Below, piece after piece: positions 21,488 to 31,878 of a stretch of DNA of 64,000 bases. Every line of letters starts with the position of its first letter. Position 1 is the stretch's first letter. The position numbers and the translations under genes are program-made. The notes under the pieces are model-generated. The model saw nothing but the letters and a program-made list of their open reading frames with translations, was not told where the DNA came from and did not search any database. Origin of the DNA: Favolaschia claudopus (lineage: Eukaryota > Basidiomycota > Agaricomycetes > Agaricales > Mycenaceae); NCBI GenBank assembly GCA_037176885.1, contig JAWWNJ010000190.1, positions 310,001 through 374,000 of the forward strand, in the 5' to 3' direction.

Positions 21488-22238
21488 CAGGGTTGCGGAG
21501 GTCAGATCAACTACTTGACCTGACCCGAGGGTCAAGGGTCAGGTCAAGGGGCCACTGTGCAGAGGGAAGGTTTTGAAATTCATGATGTTGTTCAGGACCT
21601 TGTGTTAGGTATTTCATCGTCATTTGTGTTGAATTTCATGATCTTTTGTCGGATTTCATGACGAAACGTTATGATCCGGGGTCCTGAAATTCCTAACGAC
21701 TGTGGGCCCGTTCCTAACGTTTTTTCATGACATTTTGTCATGATCTTAGCAATGATTCGTCCGGAAGTACCACCAAGCTAGCCAGCTATCCCGACACCTT
21801 ACTCCTTATCAAACTCCATGGAAGAGGTATAAAACAGGATATATTTCAAGTACTGGACAATACAGTTGCAGTACTACGAGTATAATAATACACCTTCAAA
21901 ATTTCGCCACCGTCACGATCAGCCGTACTTTATCAGCTTGCGTGGCTCCGAAACAGACTACGGAGAATGAAAAAGAGGTAGAGAAGGGAAGCAACTCACC
22001 GGGTTAGGCAGATCACTGAATGCTCTGTCGTCATCAAAGAGCTAAATCACCACGACAGGGAAAGAGCACATTAATGGAAGACCAAACCCACGCCGCGAAC
22101 TGTGACTGTCACGCCGTCACATTCGCGAACTCCATTTCCCTCTACTTACCCCGGGCCCGCCTTTTTTTGCTGGAATTGCCCTTCCGCTAATGCATGCCTG
22201 TTATCTTACATACACGTGCTGTTTTCCCTCAATTTTTC

Positions 22239-22357
22239 CACTGCTTCCGGTCAGTCAACACAAAAATTGTCATCCCCGCCGACATTTGCGGCGCACCACT
22301 GCGTGGAGCTGCCGCGCGGCGTGTATGACAATTTTCTTGTTGACTGACCGGAAGCAG
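22239..22357. mobile_element. 119-base foldback element
   Basis: ACTGCTTCCGGTCAGTCAAC at the left and its complement at the right form long arms that continue through ACAATTTT / AAAATTGT, with a GC-rich centre (GCGTGGAGCTGCCGCGCGG). Flanking bases are not an obvious duplication. Confidence 0.65.
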
Positions 22358-22607
22358 TTCCAAAATTTCGGAGTAGTTGCCGCTGTATTTTCGTGTTGAA
22401 TAGATTTCTTCTTTGTTTGTGAGTGGTATTGTGTTGCGGGCGCCGGCCCGGACGGCTGGGGTTTTCCACCCCAGACCCCGACCGCTGCGCGGCGCTTTCC
22501 GCTCGCCGCGGAGGCCCCCTGCGTGGAGCTAGCGCTCGCCGCGCGGCTCGAATTAAATATGTGCTACAGTTGTTTGGTGACGATTGGGTGACGAAATAAA
22601 AATACAA

Positions 22608-22692
22608 GGGTGAGGATCGAACTTGCGACCACGCGCAAAACATAATATGGATCCAATCACACACGCTACCCATAGGAGAACGAAGAGACACC
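22608..22692 (-). other. tRNA-like sequence, possibly a SINE head or tRNA pseudogene
   Basis: On the minus strand an A-box-like stretch (TGGGTAGCGTGTGTGATTGG) is followed 30-odd bases later by a B-box, GTTCGATCC, in a partly paired T-arm (GCAAG / CTCAC, three of five pairs). The anticodon arm is not convincing and no acceptor stem closes, so a functional tRNA is unlikely. Confidence 0.35.
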
Positions 22693-23580
22693 CGTGTACA
22701 ATTCAATAAACATAACACAGGGGAACCACACTGTCACACCGTCACTGTGACAGTTCGCGGCGTGAGTTCAAATTTCACATTAATGAGCTGCAATGCACTC
22801 TCGCAGTATCACTCACCATAATACCCTGCCCAACCACTTCATCCCGGCTCATCCTTCGCCACCCCTTAATCCTTTGAGAGTCTTGCGCACTGCAGAGAGA
22901 TGTAGTTCGGTTCAAGTTCGGTTACGGCGGTGTGGATTGATCCTAGAGGGCGGTGACGTAGGGAAGGAGGCGTGGTCCGTTACACCAGAGTGTGTTGGCG
23001 AGAGTGACGGCGGCGGCGGCGCTCTACGATGGTGACTTGGAGGGAGGTCATGGTGGGGGGACACAAGAGGCGTCGTGAGCGGCCGCAGCATATGTGTGCT
23101 GCGGATGTGGAGCAATGCTGTAAGTGACGTCATTGACTCGGCAGCTCGGCCGCAGGACTTGAACAAAAATTTGCTGGTTTTTCGAGGCCGAAATTCGTGA
23201 TGTTTCGTCGTGAATGTAGGTTCAAGATTGTTATGTCACTTTTTGAAAGAGAATTATATGCATTATCCTGTAATGTGGTCCCACAGTTGAATATGAGTGC
23301 GGTATCACACCTTGTAACTTTTAGAAGTTTTGGAGCATCATGAAACCAGTCTTGAAATTCATGACGTGTATTCTAACGAAACGTCATGAATCTTGAATTT
23401 CAAGACGATGATCTTGAATTTCATGACAAATACTTCTCACAGTGCCCCGGGGGGTTGACGGTTTGACCTTCTTGACCTTGGGCCTATTAATTATTTAATT
23501 ATGTAATTAGTAATGGCTTGAGGCATGAATGTTCAAGTGGCCTGTCTCCGAGGTCTTTTCCTGCACGGTCCACCGCCAGC

Positions 23581-23920
23581 AGGGCCAATGATAATCCCCA
23601 TAAAGGCCTGTTTTTTTTGGGAGGCAGAAAGTCAGGAATTTTTTTGGCTCGAAAAGTCAGGATTTACACAGGCCTGAACCCAAAATTTTGTCGGACCGGT
23701 CAGGATTTTCCGATCAGGCCTACTTTTCGGCCCAAATTCTGCCATTTCGGCGTCATTTTCCGAAAATTTCTTCGGCTGCCGCCGTTTTCGTCAGGATTCA
23801 GACCAGCCCTTCCCACCAAACCGGGTCGAAAAGTCAGGATTTTGAACAGCCCAAATCGTCAAAATTTCCGATTCCCGTCAGGATTTTCATCAGGCCTTTG
23901 GGGACATTATCATTGGCCCT
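23581..23920. mobile_element. hAT-type MITE with GTCAGGATTT motifs
   Basis: Termini AGGGCCAATGATAATCCCC and near-complement, with the perfect 8-base duplication CCGCCAGC (23,573-23,580 and 23,921-23,928). GTCAGGATTTT occurs six times or more in both ends, together with CAGGCCTG. 340 bases, non-coding. Confidence 0.9.
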
Positions 23921-24233
23921 CCGCCAGCACACAATCGAGCTTGAGAACTGATGTGATGTCCGCTTATTGGGGGAGCTTGCTCCCCCCTTTTGTCTGAGGT
24001 TCCCGTAAAGTGGATGGCTGTGCAATGTGCCTACTCTCCCATGGGTACGCCATCAGCTGTGATCTCCCACGGGTACGCCATCAATACGTGACGTTAAACA
24101 GAGCCTTAGAGACAAGTGGCCTACTGTACAGCGGCGCAATCAGGGGAAAGTGCAATAAAGAAATACTCTCAGCCAAGGGCTCGCATCAATAGGAAATTAC
24201 TCCCGACTTTCGAAGAAACCACAAAGGCAGGAA

Positions 24234-24611
24234 TACAGTTGCGGCAAAATCAATTTACTTACCAAATAAGGAAATTCTCATCGAACCCGCTCTACCGCAC
24301 AGCAAAAGCACCACAAGCACGTTGAAATGGCACAAAGGGCCTGTACTCTTGGAGTTGAGCCGGTCTACGCACAAAAAACAACCGCATTCGTTATGTTTCT
24401 TTCTCACTGCTTTTGGCTGCACTTTATGAGACAAAGTTGCTGGTTATCCCGGCGAAACCAATACAAAGACGCCAGTTTTTCTACATCAGGAATACAGGCC
24501 AGCAGTTCTTAGTATTCATATCAACTTACCTCTCAAAAAAAAACGAGCAAAAGGAGCGAATTGACGAGAATTTCCTTATTTAGTAAGTAAATTGATTTTG
24601 CCGCAACTGTA
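24234..24611. mobile_element. CAGTTGCGGC MITE family (R2), complete copy 1
   Basis: TA-flanked, inverted ends of about 46 bases starting TACAGTTGCGGCAAAATCAA. The 378-base body matches the copy at 47,015-47,387 almost throughout. Its right-hand TA is at the same time the left-hand TA of the next element, so one was inserted into the target duplication of the other. Confidence 0.9.
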
Positions 24612-25153
24612 TGGTTGCGGCCAAAACTTCATGACCAGTCCCAATTTTGCTCAAAATCCTTCGGGATTCGAGATTTAGCAGGAACTAGGGTATGGTTTAT
24701 AGGTGAAATTTTTGTTTCAGAGGAATCGGAGGTACTCCTAACTTAGGGTTACAAAACACGAAATTTGAACAGCGAAAAACCAAAATTGTGTGTACTAAAC
24801 TCACGAATTTGAGGCAGCTAATCAAGTTTTTCTCTGCCATTCTGCCTCTGCAACCCCGAACCCTGCTTCCGGACCCCACAGTGAAATTAACCAAGAAATC
24901 GGCAATGACCAGGCGACATTGATGCTGCTACACAGCCACCGGTCCGAGTGATCCACAATCAAAAGCGCGAAATTGCCGTGCAAAACACAGAAAACTGATT
25001 TTTCGAAGTTTTGCTCCAGTACGTTTGTAGATTACCTTCTTGCAATGCTATTTACACAATCCCAGGATGTCTCAATGAAAACTGACGTGACAGTACTGTA
25101 TCAATTACCAAATTGGGACTGCGACTTGTCACGAAGTTCGGTCCGCAACCATA
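24610..25153. mobile_element. TATGGTTGCGG MITE family (R1), complete copy 2
   Basis: TA-flanked; ends TATGGTTGCGGCCAAAACTT and the complement of TATGGTTGCGGACCGAACTT. The two ends differ slightly from each other in the same way in all copies. Landmarks CACAGCCACCGG and AAGCGCGAAATT are shared with the copies at 13.1, 31.3 and 48.6 kb. No transposase. Confidence 0.9.
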
Positions 25154-25377
25154 CCATCAACTTCAGTTCACACCCATCAATTCCATTCCCCCCCAAAAAA
25201 AATCAGAACCATTAGCCTGGGCAGCAGTCAAAATTGCACAAATTCCTGAATTCAGCTCTATGGTAGCAGGTTTTACCTGGACTTCGGCACTAAGACAAGA
25301 AGTATGGCTTGAGTTGTGTATGTAAGGCTGATTTAACGAAACTTTGCCTCTCACAAGATCATTTCTGTTCAGGCTGG

Positions 25378-25425
25378 ACGGAATTAGCGCAAGCTCCCCC
25401 TTTTCTGTAAGCCGGGCACCGGCAT
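25378..25425 (+). repeat. 50-base hairpin repeat, copy 2
   Basis: ACGGAATTAGCGCAAGCTCC followed by the hairpin GCCGG..CCGGC and AT. It matches 953-1,000 and the complement of 60,813-60,866 only over this block. Confidence 0.6.
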
Positions 25426-25561
25426 TGAAATACATAGTTGGAAGAGGGCCTCAACAAATTGATCTGACCCCCGCTGACCCGGGGTCATGGCAAGACTACA
25501 GCCTGGTTGACCGTTGGCTCTTGACCCAAGGTCAAGACCCGGGTCAACCGCAACACTGTAT

Positions 25562-27230
25562 TAGGTTGTATCTAAACTTTTGAGTTGGACGACTTTCCCG
25601 GTAATTTCTATCATCTTGCCTTGTCTGCCATCCAAGCGACAATTCACGGTGTACTTCCTGACTATACATCCCGCTACGAAGTTCCCCTTCATATCTCAGG
25701 AACTTACTGCGATGTCGATCTTCGCGTGGTGGTTGATTGAGCTTCCATTCATTATCAAGTGCTTCGTCTACAGTGACACCCGACTGTGATCTGTTGAAGG
25801 AGACAAATCTCCCCATCATGATACAATATATGACTGAAGTACAACATACCACAATGCGGGAATGCTTTCGACCTCCGTTCACCCTGTTCTACTTTCCGTC
25901 TCAGCTTCTAGACCGGTGACCGATCTCTCGTGTGAAGACAAATCGTTCACAGAGAGACCGGTCGATCTGAGTTTGAATTCCCTTGAGGAGCCATCAAAAT
26001 GAAAATGGCGTCATTTGACGTGTGCAAGTCACGTTTGATGCCCCGGACATTGCCGGACTCGCCACAAAAACACCTCGAACACCGCAAATTCTACGCATGT
26101 AAAGAGTTTGAATAAATAGAATGATCTTTCCTACATTTCTGAACACTATCCAGGCCTCTTTTGAAAATTCTGACCATCAAACAGGCATAATGTTCATGTT
26201 TTGGGATGCAAACAAAGGTTCGAGGTGGAGAAAAGCATGGAATCAGAGTAAACAGACCCACCGCGATCAAAGATATTCATGAGTCGGTGGTTCATGATTA
26301 TTTTTTGACTGTATGGTGCAGATTGGGTGCAGAGAGCAAGGTTTTGCTGCCTCCGATGGTGTTGTTTGGGCCCTGATGGGGCATCAAACGTGACTTGCAC
26401 ACGTCAAATGACGCCATTTTCATTTTGATGGCTCCTCAAGGGAATTCAAACTCAGATCGACCGGTCTCTCTGTGAACGATTTGTCTTCACACGAGAGATC
26501 GGTCACCGGTCTACTCAGCTTCTGCGCTCGCGACTGTTGACTATTCTTTGATATCCAACAACAATTTTGGCGGCGAGTTCACGTGAGCGACAGAACGACG
26601 TGGGGCTGGACATACTCTACGGGTTCGTTGTCAAGGAGACAGAAGGCCATCACCTTTGGTTGAATTCTCCTTTGCTTCCCTCTGCCTTCTCTTTCTTTGG
26701 CCAGCTGAACGACGCTGGAATTCAGATCGAGGTTGTTTTTTGAAATGGTCAAATTGCTGAAGCTGCGCTTCATTTGAGTTTGAAACCTGAGCCGAATTCC
26801 TGTTGACATTTGCGTCGGACTCGAGATTCCTCTTTTGTTTACCGAGAAAGGTTCAGGTCGAGTCATGGACGGTGTTGCAGGTAACAGTGAGCGTAAATGG
26901 TGTCCAGTCGAGGGCATGGTGGTACAGTAGTTAGAATGCAAGGAGCTCATGGGTGGAGTCTGGTGGAGCGGTGGGCAAGAACTCAACCAAGAACTCAACA
27001 TCTCAAGATCCTGACGACATAGTGGGGCGGTTGACGGCATTGTGGGGCCTTTGGCCAATACGAATGAAGGGAAGACAAATTGTGTTGGCTGGTTTGTCTG
27101 GCAGGGACCGGGGGTCCTCAATTGTAATATAGATTTACCACACATGTCGCAAATAATAAATGTACAGTATATCGTCCATATTTTTTTGAGTAAATTGACA
27201 TTTTTAAGACAAAATATTGGCAACTCAACG
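25562..27230. other. Unrecognised sequence around the Mutator-like insertion
   Basis: Removing the element at 25,909-26,513 and one duplication joins 25,908 to 26,523. A frame on the plus strand from about 25,578 (LDDFPGNFYHLALSAIQATI) is open for about 50 codons, and a 214-codon frame lies on the minus strand at 26,579-27,223. Neither shows a motif I know. It may be a decayed gene. Confidence 0.3.
25909..26513. mobile_element. Mutator-like MITE with about 130-base inverted repeats
   Basis: Inverted ends begin TAGACCGGTGACCGATCTCT and remain complementary for about 130 bases. The flanks carry the perfect 9-base duplication CTCAGCTTC (25,900-25,908 and 26,514-26,522). Long repeats plus a 9-base duplication are the mark of MULEs. 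605 bases, no transposase. Confidence 0.92.
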
Positions 27231-27480
27231 GGCCAACTATCAGCGAGGGGTTAGTCGGCCACCCCCCCTTAGTCGGCCATTTGTGTTTTATGTGGGCTAC
27301 TGGGTGTTTTGGTGTATGGTTCGGGTTCAGGGACACAATAGCGACCTAGACGATGGTGCAGGACAAGTTGTGGGAGAACAGTTATGACATCGGCGTCGTC
27401 GTTCCGGGACGTCCGACGTGTGAACCCGGTTTTCTTGGCATTACCCGACACCCACGCCAGCCCACGCCTTGCGTCCTTGC

Positions 27481-27642
27481 TAGTGATGGTGGGCACCTGC
27501 ACAAATCCCCGCCAAAAGCCCTGGCTTTTGCCAAAGCCAAGCCAAAGCCAGTGAAGCCAGGCCAAAGCCGTTTGGCCCGGCTTCGTATTTTTGAAAGCCA
27601 AAGCCACGGCTTTCAGGCCAAGCCAAGGCCGGAAAAACACTA
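27481..27642. mobile_element. Short hAT-like MITE with AAAGCCAAGCC motifs
   Basis: Ends TAGTGATGG and CACTA, short arms only, with GGCTTTNGC / AAAGCCAAGCC repeated about nine times between. The flanking 8 bases do not match, so the call rests on the terminal TAGTG and on the motif architecture shared with the other hAT-like MITEs. Confidence 0.5.
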
Positions 27643-27823
27643 AGATCAATACACTTAGCCAAGTTCGCGCAGTGTTGCGACTTGCACGGCGTCTGTTATG
27701 GATACTTCCATTATGTACCCAATATAGCTTGTTGAACCGACGAGAACTCTTCCGTCTAAGTTGTGAGACTTGATGCCGAGCTCTGCCGACTTTTGACAAG
27801 TCTTGCTACAGCAAGACCACGAG

Positions 27824-28227
27824 CAAGAGGTGGGCGGCCGAAAAATCCCGGATATCAACCTCCCCTCGGCCGAAGGTGCGGACCTCGGTCCGACCTATTT
27901 TGGATTACAACTCAACTTTCCTTTCTCGACTGCAGTTCAGACGCTAACGCAAAACTCAAAACCAAGACCCCCCCATTTATATATTATGCGAGTCGACTGG
28001 GTCAGTTTTTGTGATATTCTGTGGGGCACGCATTGCATAAAGCAATTTTCAAGGGAAAGTGTTTGGCTCCCAAACAATGATTTGATCTGACCTGCGTCTG
28101 ACGTCACTGGAGAATTTGGCTGCGGTGTTCGGTCCGACTTCCTTCGGTCCGACTTCCAGGGGGTGGGGGGGGGTGGTCTTGGATTTGGGAGGTTGATATC
28201 CGCGGATTTTGACCCGCCCACCTCTTG
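27824..28227. mobile_element. Inverted-repeat element with 40-base termini
   Basis: CAAGAGGTGGGCGG continues to GATATCAACCTCCC on the left, with the complement on the right. 404 bases, superfamily unclear; the flanks show no convincing duplication. Internal GGTCCGAC repeats (CTCGGTCCGACC; TTCGGTCCGACTT twice). Confidence 0.7.
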
Positions 28228-28395
28228 AAGAGGATTCGAAGAATCGAAGGAGGAGGTTGGTCCGAGGTCGCCGGATTGACAGCGTGGCCGCGCAATCATA
28301 TCTTACCAGAGATAAGATTGAACGTTTGATTTTCATTGGATGGGGGGCTTGGGTCCTTAGGCTATCGGAGGCAAATGCTCCGTTTGGGATTTGGG

Positions 28396-29026
28396 AGGAC
28401 CCCCGACAACCACCTATGATGCCTGCCCGCGAAATTTTCAATTCGGATAAAACATGCCCAAAATTCGCGCGCACCCTGCCCGAATTCGGATGAGAAATCA
28501 ACTTTTTGGCGGCCAAGCCTGGTCAAAAATTCGGATAAAGCATGGGTGGTTGCCGACAGGCCTGGCCGAGGTTCGGATAACCTGGGCTGCCGACGGCTTG
28601 GATGAGGATCTGCGGCTGGCCATTGACGAAATTCGGGTCAGTTGTCAACCAAATCATGGTAAATCAGTGAAATCTCATAATCTTAAAGTATCGACCTTTT
28701 CAGGCAGTTTCGGGAATATATGAGACAACGCTTCGGCAGGGCCAATGCCTGGCGGAGCTGATACCCGAGTTAAAGGAAGCATTTTCGCCGTCACCGAGAA
28801 CCGAAGGAGCATCTGCAAGGCCGTCCCAGCCGTAGGAGCAAAATTTCGATTTTTACTTGATTTTAGGTGATTTTCTGATGCCTGGTCAACGGTTCGGATA
28901 AAACTTCGACCTCCTGGGACGCCTGGTGCCAATTCGGATAAGAAATGCCCAATTTGGGGTCCGGATAAGATGTCCCAAATTCCGGATTTTCCGGGGCAGG
29001 CATCATAGGTGGTTGTCGGGGGTCCT
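28396..29026. mobile_element. hAT-type MITE with AATTCGGATAAAA motifs
   Basis: Perfect inverted ends of about 32 bases starting AGGACCCCCGACAACCACC. Flanks GATTTGGG and GATTTGAT agree in six of eight bases, which I take as an aged duplication. AATTCGGATAA/GTTCGGATAA variants occur at least seven times. 631 bases. Confidence 0.8.
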
Positions 29027-29043
29027 GATTTGATAGCGTTTAG

Positions 29044-29275
29044 GAAAAATCGGTCATTCCGAGGCTTTTCTGGGTGCCGAAAACGCGTTTTCCCGGCCGA
29101 GGGATTTCCCCTTGGAGAAGGGAAAACAATGACCCACCGTGGAAATCCCGACCGTTTTGCCATCGGAATGGGTTCCCGGTTCCTCGAGCTTTTTGATCGC
29201 AAAATAGTCGAGATTCCCACGGTGGGTCATTTTGTTTTCGGCGTTTTCGGCACCTCGGAATGACCCGATTTTCCC
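29044..29275. mobile_element. Foldback element, GTCATTCCGAGG type
   Basis: GAAAAATCGGTCATTCCGAG at the left and GGAATGACCCGATTTTCC at the right are inverted, and a second inverted pair (TGACCCACCGTGGAAATC / GATTCCCACGGTGGGTCA) lies inside, making most of the 232 bases self-complementary. A related fragment is at 53,870-53,998. Confidence 0.7.
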
Positions 29276-29316
29276 GAAACTGGAACACGTTCTGATCACG
29301 TGTCGCAACACAAAGT

Positions 29317-31084
29317 ATGTCCGAGCGTCCAAGCGCTATCTTGCGATGCAGGCTTCAGCCTCAGCGTATCGCGATCTCGAATCTTCCTTCACGGAATACA
29401 GGATTCACCGGCATCAGCGAAGGCCAGATTGTGCAAGCCGAACAGCTTTCCGTTCCCAGCCGCTGGTCGATGGCACCGGATATGAGCGCCAACCTGATTG
29501 CGTCGCTTGAGGACGACCTCGACCTTCTTCTTCCTCAACATCCCACCCTCCAAGCCGCCCTCACCCGCGCCACGCATGCGTTGGCCGACAACTGGAGTGT
29601 CCATTTCGGTGACCAAGCCGATATCGAATACGACCAGCAGGAGACGGCAACTGGAGACGCATCGCGCTTCCTACTCCACACATTTGCGACAGTTGCATTT
29701 CGCGCTATTCAAACGGCTGCCGCCCCAATTGGTTCCACAGCTGCTTTGAAGTTTCGCCCGAAGCTAGCGGCCCCAACGGCCAGTTCTTTCATTATCGATA
29801 ACGCCATATGCCTCAACTCCGCCTCTGACCATCTAATGGGAATGGAAGACAAGCGTGCCAGTGTGCTGCCCTGGGCAGTGAAGGAGCTTTCGAGGCGAGG
29901 ACTCAGCTGCGGCGTCGTCGATGTTGAAACCGAAGCGCCTAAACACCAACCAAACTGGTGGATCATCGCGAATAAGGTGCACTATCATCCGCGACTATGC
30001 TGGAAACGCTTGCTAACATCGATTTAAAGGGCGCACTGTATTCCGCGGCATATAACATGGACTGGGTTATCTATGGCGGCATGACAGTTTATTGTGTCGG
30101 GCATCGCGTTGGCCGCCACATGCTTTGGTCCTCTTTCTATAACCGGCGCGACATCGGGGATGAAGTTACCCCCCACACGGCGGAAAATGTGGCCAAAGTC
30201 TTCGGTCATGAGTTGCCTGCACCCGGCGTCCAGACAGGCCTTCCCCTGCTGGCGATGGCCGTGATCTTGAAGGGAATTTTGAGCAGCGGCAGCTGCCCTT
30301 GGCTCTCGCAGATGTTCCCGCTCCTTTCAGCACTTGTTTTTGCTCTCCCGTCTGGTAACCCCGATGTCGAAGAATTCACTAATTACGGTCGCGACCACGG
30401 GGACTCTTCCGATGAACCCAGCTCAGACAGTGGCAACGATGGCGATCCCAGTGGCGACATCGCGAAACACAAGTTCACAGGGAATTGGCTTGGAGAGCTT
30501 GGGGAATCCAGTGGCCAATCCATTGAGATAATTAGCCGTCTTTCTGAGGGGCGTCACGGCATTGTGTACACTGGGATATTGACCCGACACAGTAGAGTGG
30601 TTGCCAAGGTCGCGGTCAAAGCTTCCGATGACAAACTCCGTCTGCTCGCCGAGTTCTCAAGGTATAAAGAGCTCCAGGATCTCATGGGATCGTACCTGCC
30701 GCGATGCCACGGCATCTGCATTACCTCCAGGTCGGCTTTTCTGATAACTAGCTTTGTCCAGGATCAAGGTCAGAAAAGCAAATTGACAAAAGCCGAACGG
30801 TGCACAGCTATTTATATATGCCTTACTTTTCAATGACAATCTTGACAGTGGGGCGGTGTATGCAGCTTTGACTAAGTTGCATGGAGGAGGATGGACCCAC
30901 AACGATATCGTAGATCCGGTCACCAAAGTTATGCATAACGCTGCTGTGGACTGCCGGACGTCCTGTCTTCATTGACCTGGTGACGGTTGCACGACACGAT
31001 TGTGACGGGAACTGTGCTGAGTTGACCAGTGCACAGCAGGCGTTGCGATTGAGCCCTTATGAGATTGCTATCTGGGCGAGGTGA
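29317..31084 (+). pseudogene. Protein-kinase-like gene with possible nuclease-like N-terminal domain; late frameshift
   Basis: Exons 29,317-29,976, 30,030-30,799 and 30,849-31,084 join in phase. The C-terminal half is a protein-kinase fold: LSEGRHGIVYTG (glycine-rich loop), VVAKVAVK (ATP-binding Lys), LHGGGWTHND (catalytic Asp) and RPVFIDLVTV (the DFG-equivalent Asp). A one-base frame change between the last two, near 30,930, breaks the protein. The N-terminal 300 residues include MEDKRASVL followed by a small-residue-rich segment and VGHRVGRHMLWSS. The spacing recalls the E-x-K and following region of restriction-endonuclease-like folds that precede kinases in some fungal Crinkler-type proteins; this is inference from pattern only. 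No signal peptide is seen. A start at about 29,476 (MAPDMSANL) is also possible. Confidence 0.6.
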
Positions 31085-31327
31085 TACAGCGACCGGGCTC
31101 GTGTACATGAATGGATAAAGCTGTCATAACCCATAAGTACAGTCGACGAGCTCATAATGCCTAACGTCCGTGGACCCTCAAACCGATGACCCCATGGCAC
31201 GACTGCGGCACGAGCCAAATCAGGGCGTCAACAAACCCATTATAACTCGTTCCACAAAAGCATATTGACAATTGTAAGCACCCCTAAACTGAGGGTGAGG
31301 TTAGGTCACCGAGGGTGAGTTCGTGTG

Positions 31328-31878
31328 TATGGTTGCGGCCAAAACTTCATGACCAGTCCCAATTTTGCTCAAAATCCTTCGGGATTCGAGATTTAGCCGG
31401 AACTAGGGTATGGTTTATAGGTGAAATTTTTATTTCAGAGGAATCGGAGGTACTCCTAACTTAGGGTTACAAAACGCGAAATTTGAACAGCGAAAAATCA
31501 AAATTGTGTGTACTAAACTCGCGAGTTTGAGGCAGGTAATCAAGTCTTTTTCTGCCATTCTGCCTCTGCAACCCCAGACTCCTTCTTCCGGACCCCACAG
31601 TGAAAGTGAAATCTCCTAACCAGGAAAACGGCAATGGCCAGGCGACATTGATGCTGCTGCACAGCCACCGGTCCGAGTGATCCGCAATCAAAAGCGCGAA
31701 ATTGTCGTGCAAAACACGGAAAACCCGTTTTTTCGAAGTTTTGCTCCAGTACGTTTGTAGATTACCTTCTTGCAATGCTATTTACGCAATCCCAGGATGT
31801 CTCAATGAAAACTGACGTGACAGTATCAATTACCAAATTGGGACCGCGACTTGTCACGAAGTTCGGTCCGCAACCATA
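31328..31878. mobile_element. TATGGTTGCGG MITE family (R1), complete copy 3
   Basis: TA-flanked, 551 bases, close to the copy at 24,610-25,153 along its whole length apart from an 8-9 base length difference near GTGAAAGTGAAAT. Same orientation as copy 2. Confidence 0.9.

Larger units (their letters stand above)
22077..22775. mobile_element. Inverted-repeat element flanked by a 10-base direct repeat
   Basis: CACATTAATG occurs exactly at 22,067-22,076 and 22,776-22,785. Just inside, ACGCCGCGAACTGTGAC and its inexact complement lie 12 bases from each border. The length of the duplication suggests a Mutator-like element (usually 9 bases; 8-11 are known). It contains a 119-base foldback and a tRNA-like segment, neither of which is typical transposon coding content. 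Confidence 0.65.
21553..23444. mobile_element. TTCATGATG element (hAT-like ends), copy 1
   Basis: Ends CACTGTGCAGA and TCTCACAGTG. Both subterminal zones contain many variants of TGAAATTCATGATG / CATGACGAAACGT. Related copies are at 55,573-56,444 and, truncated, 40,882-41,040. No clean 8-base duplication was found. The middle is occupied by the element at 22,077-22,775. Confidence 0.65.
21488..25558. mobile_element. hAT-like element hosting several nested insertions
   Basis: The ends CAGGGTTGCGG and CCGCAACACTG are inexact complements. Both are followed inward by clusters of GACCCGGGTCA / GGTCAAG motifs. TAGGTTG stands on each side (21,481-21,487 and 25,562-25,568), with three extra bases between the right terminus and the repeat. 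Inside lie the elements at 21,553-23,444, 23,581-23,920, 24,234-24,611 and 24,610-25,153 and the hairpin repeat at 25,378. Without these the original element would be about 0.9 kb. Confidence 0.55.

Noticed and set aside
22608..22692. Functional tRNA gene
   Set aside because: A- and B-box-like stretches exist, but the T-stem has mismatches, no acceptor stem closes and no anticodon arm is clear; listed only as tRNA-like.
29389..29616. Small gene on minus inside the kinase-like gene
   Set aside because: It is antisense to a well-defined exon and has no motif of its own.
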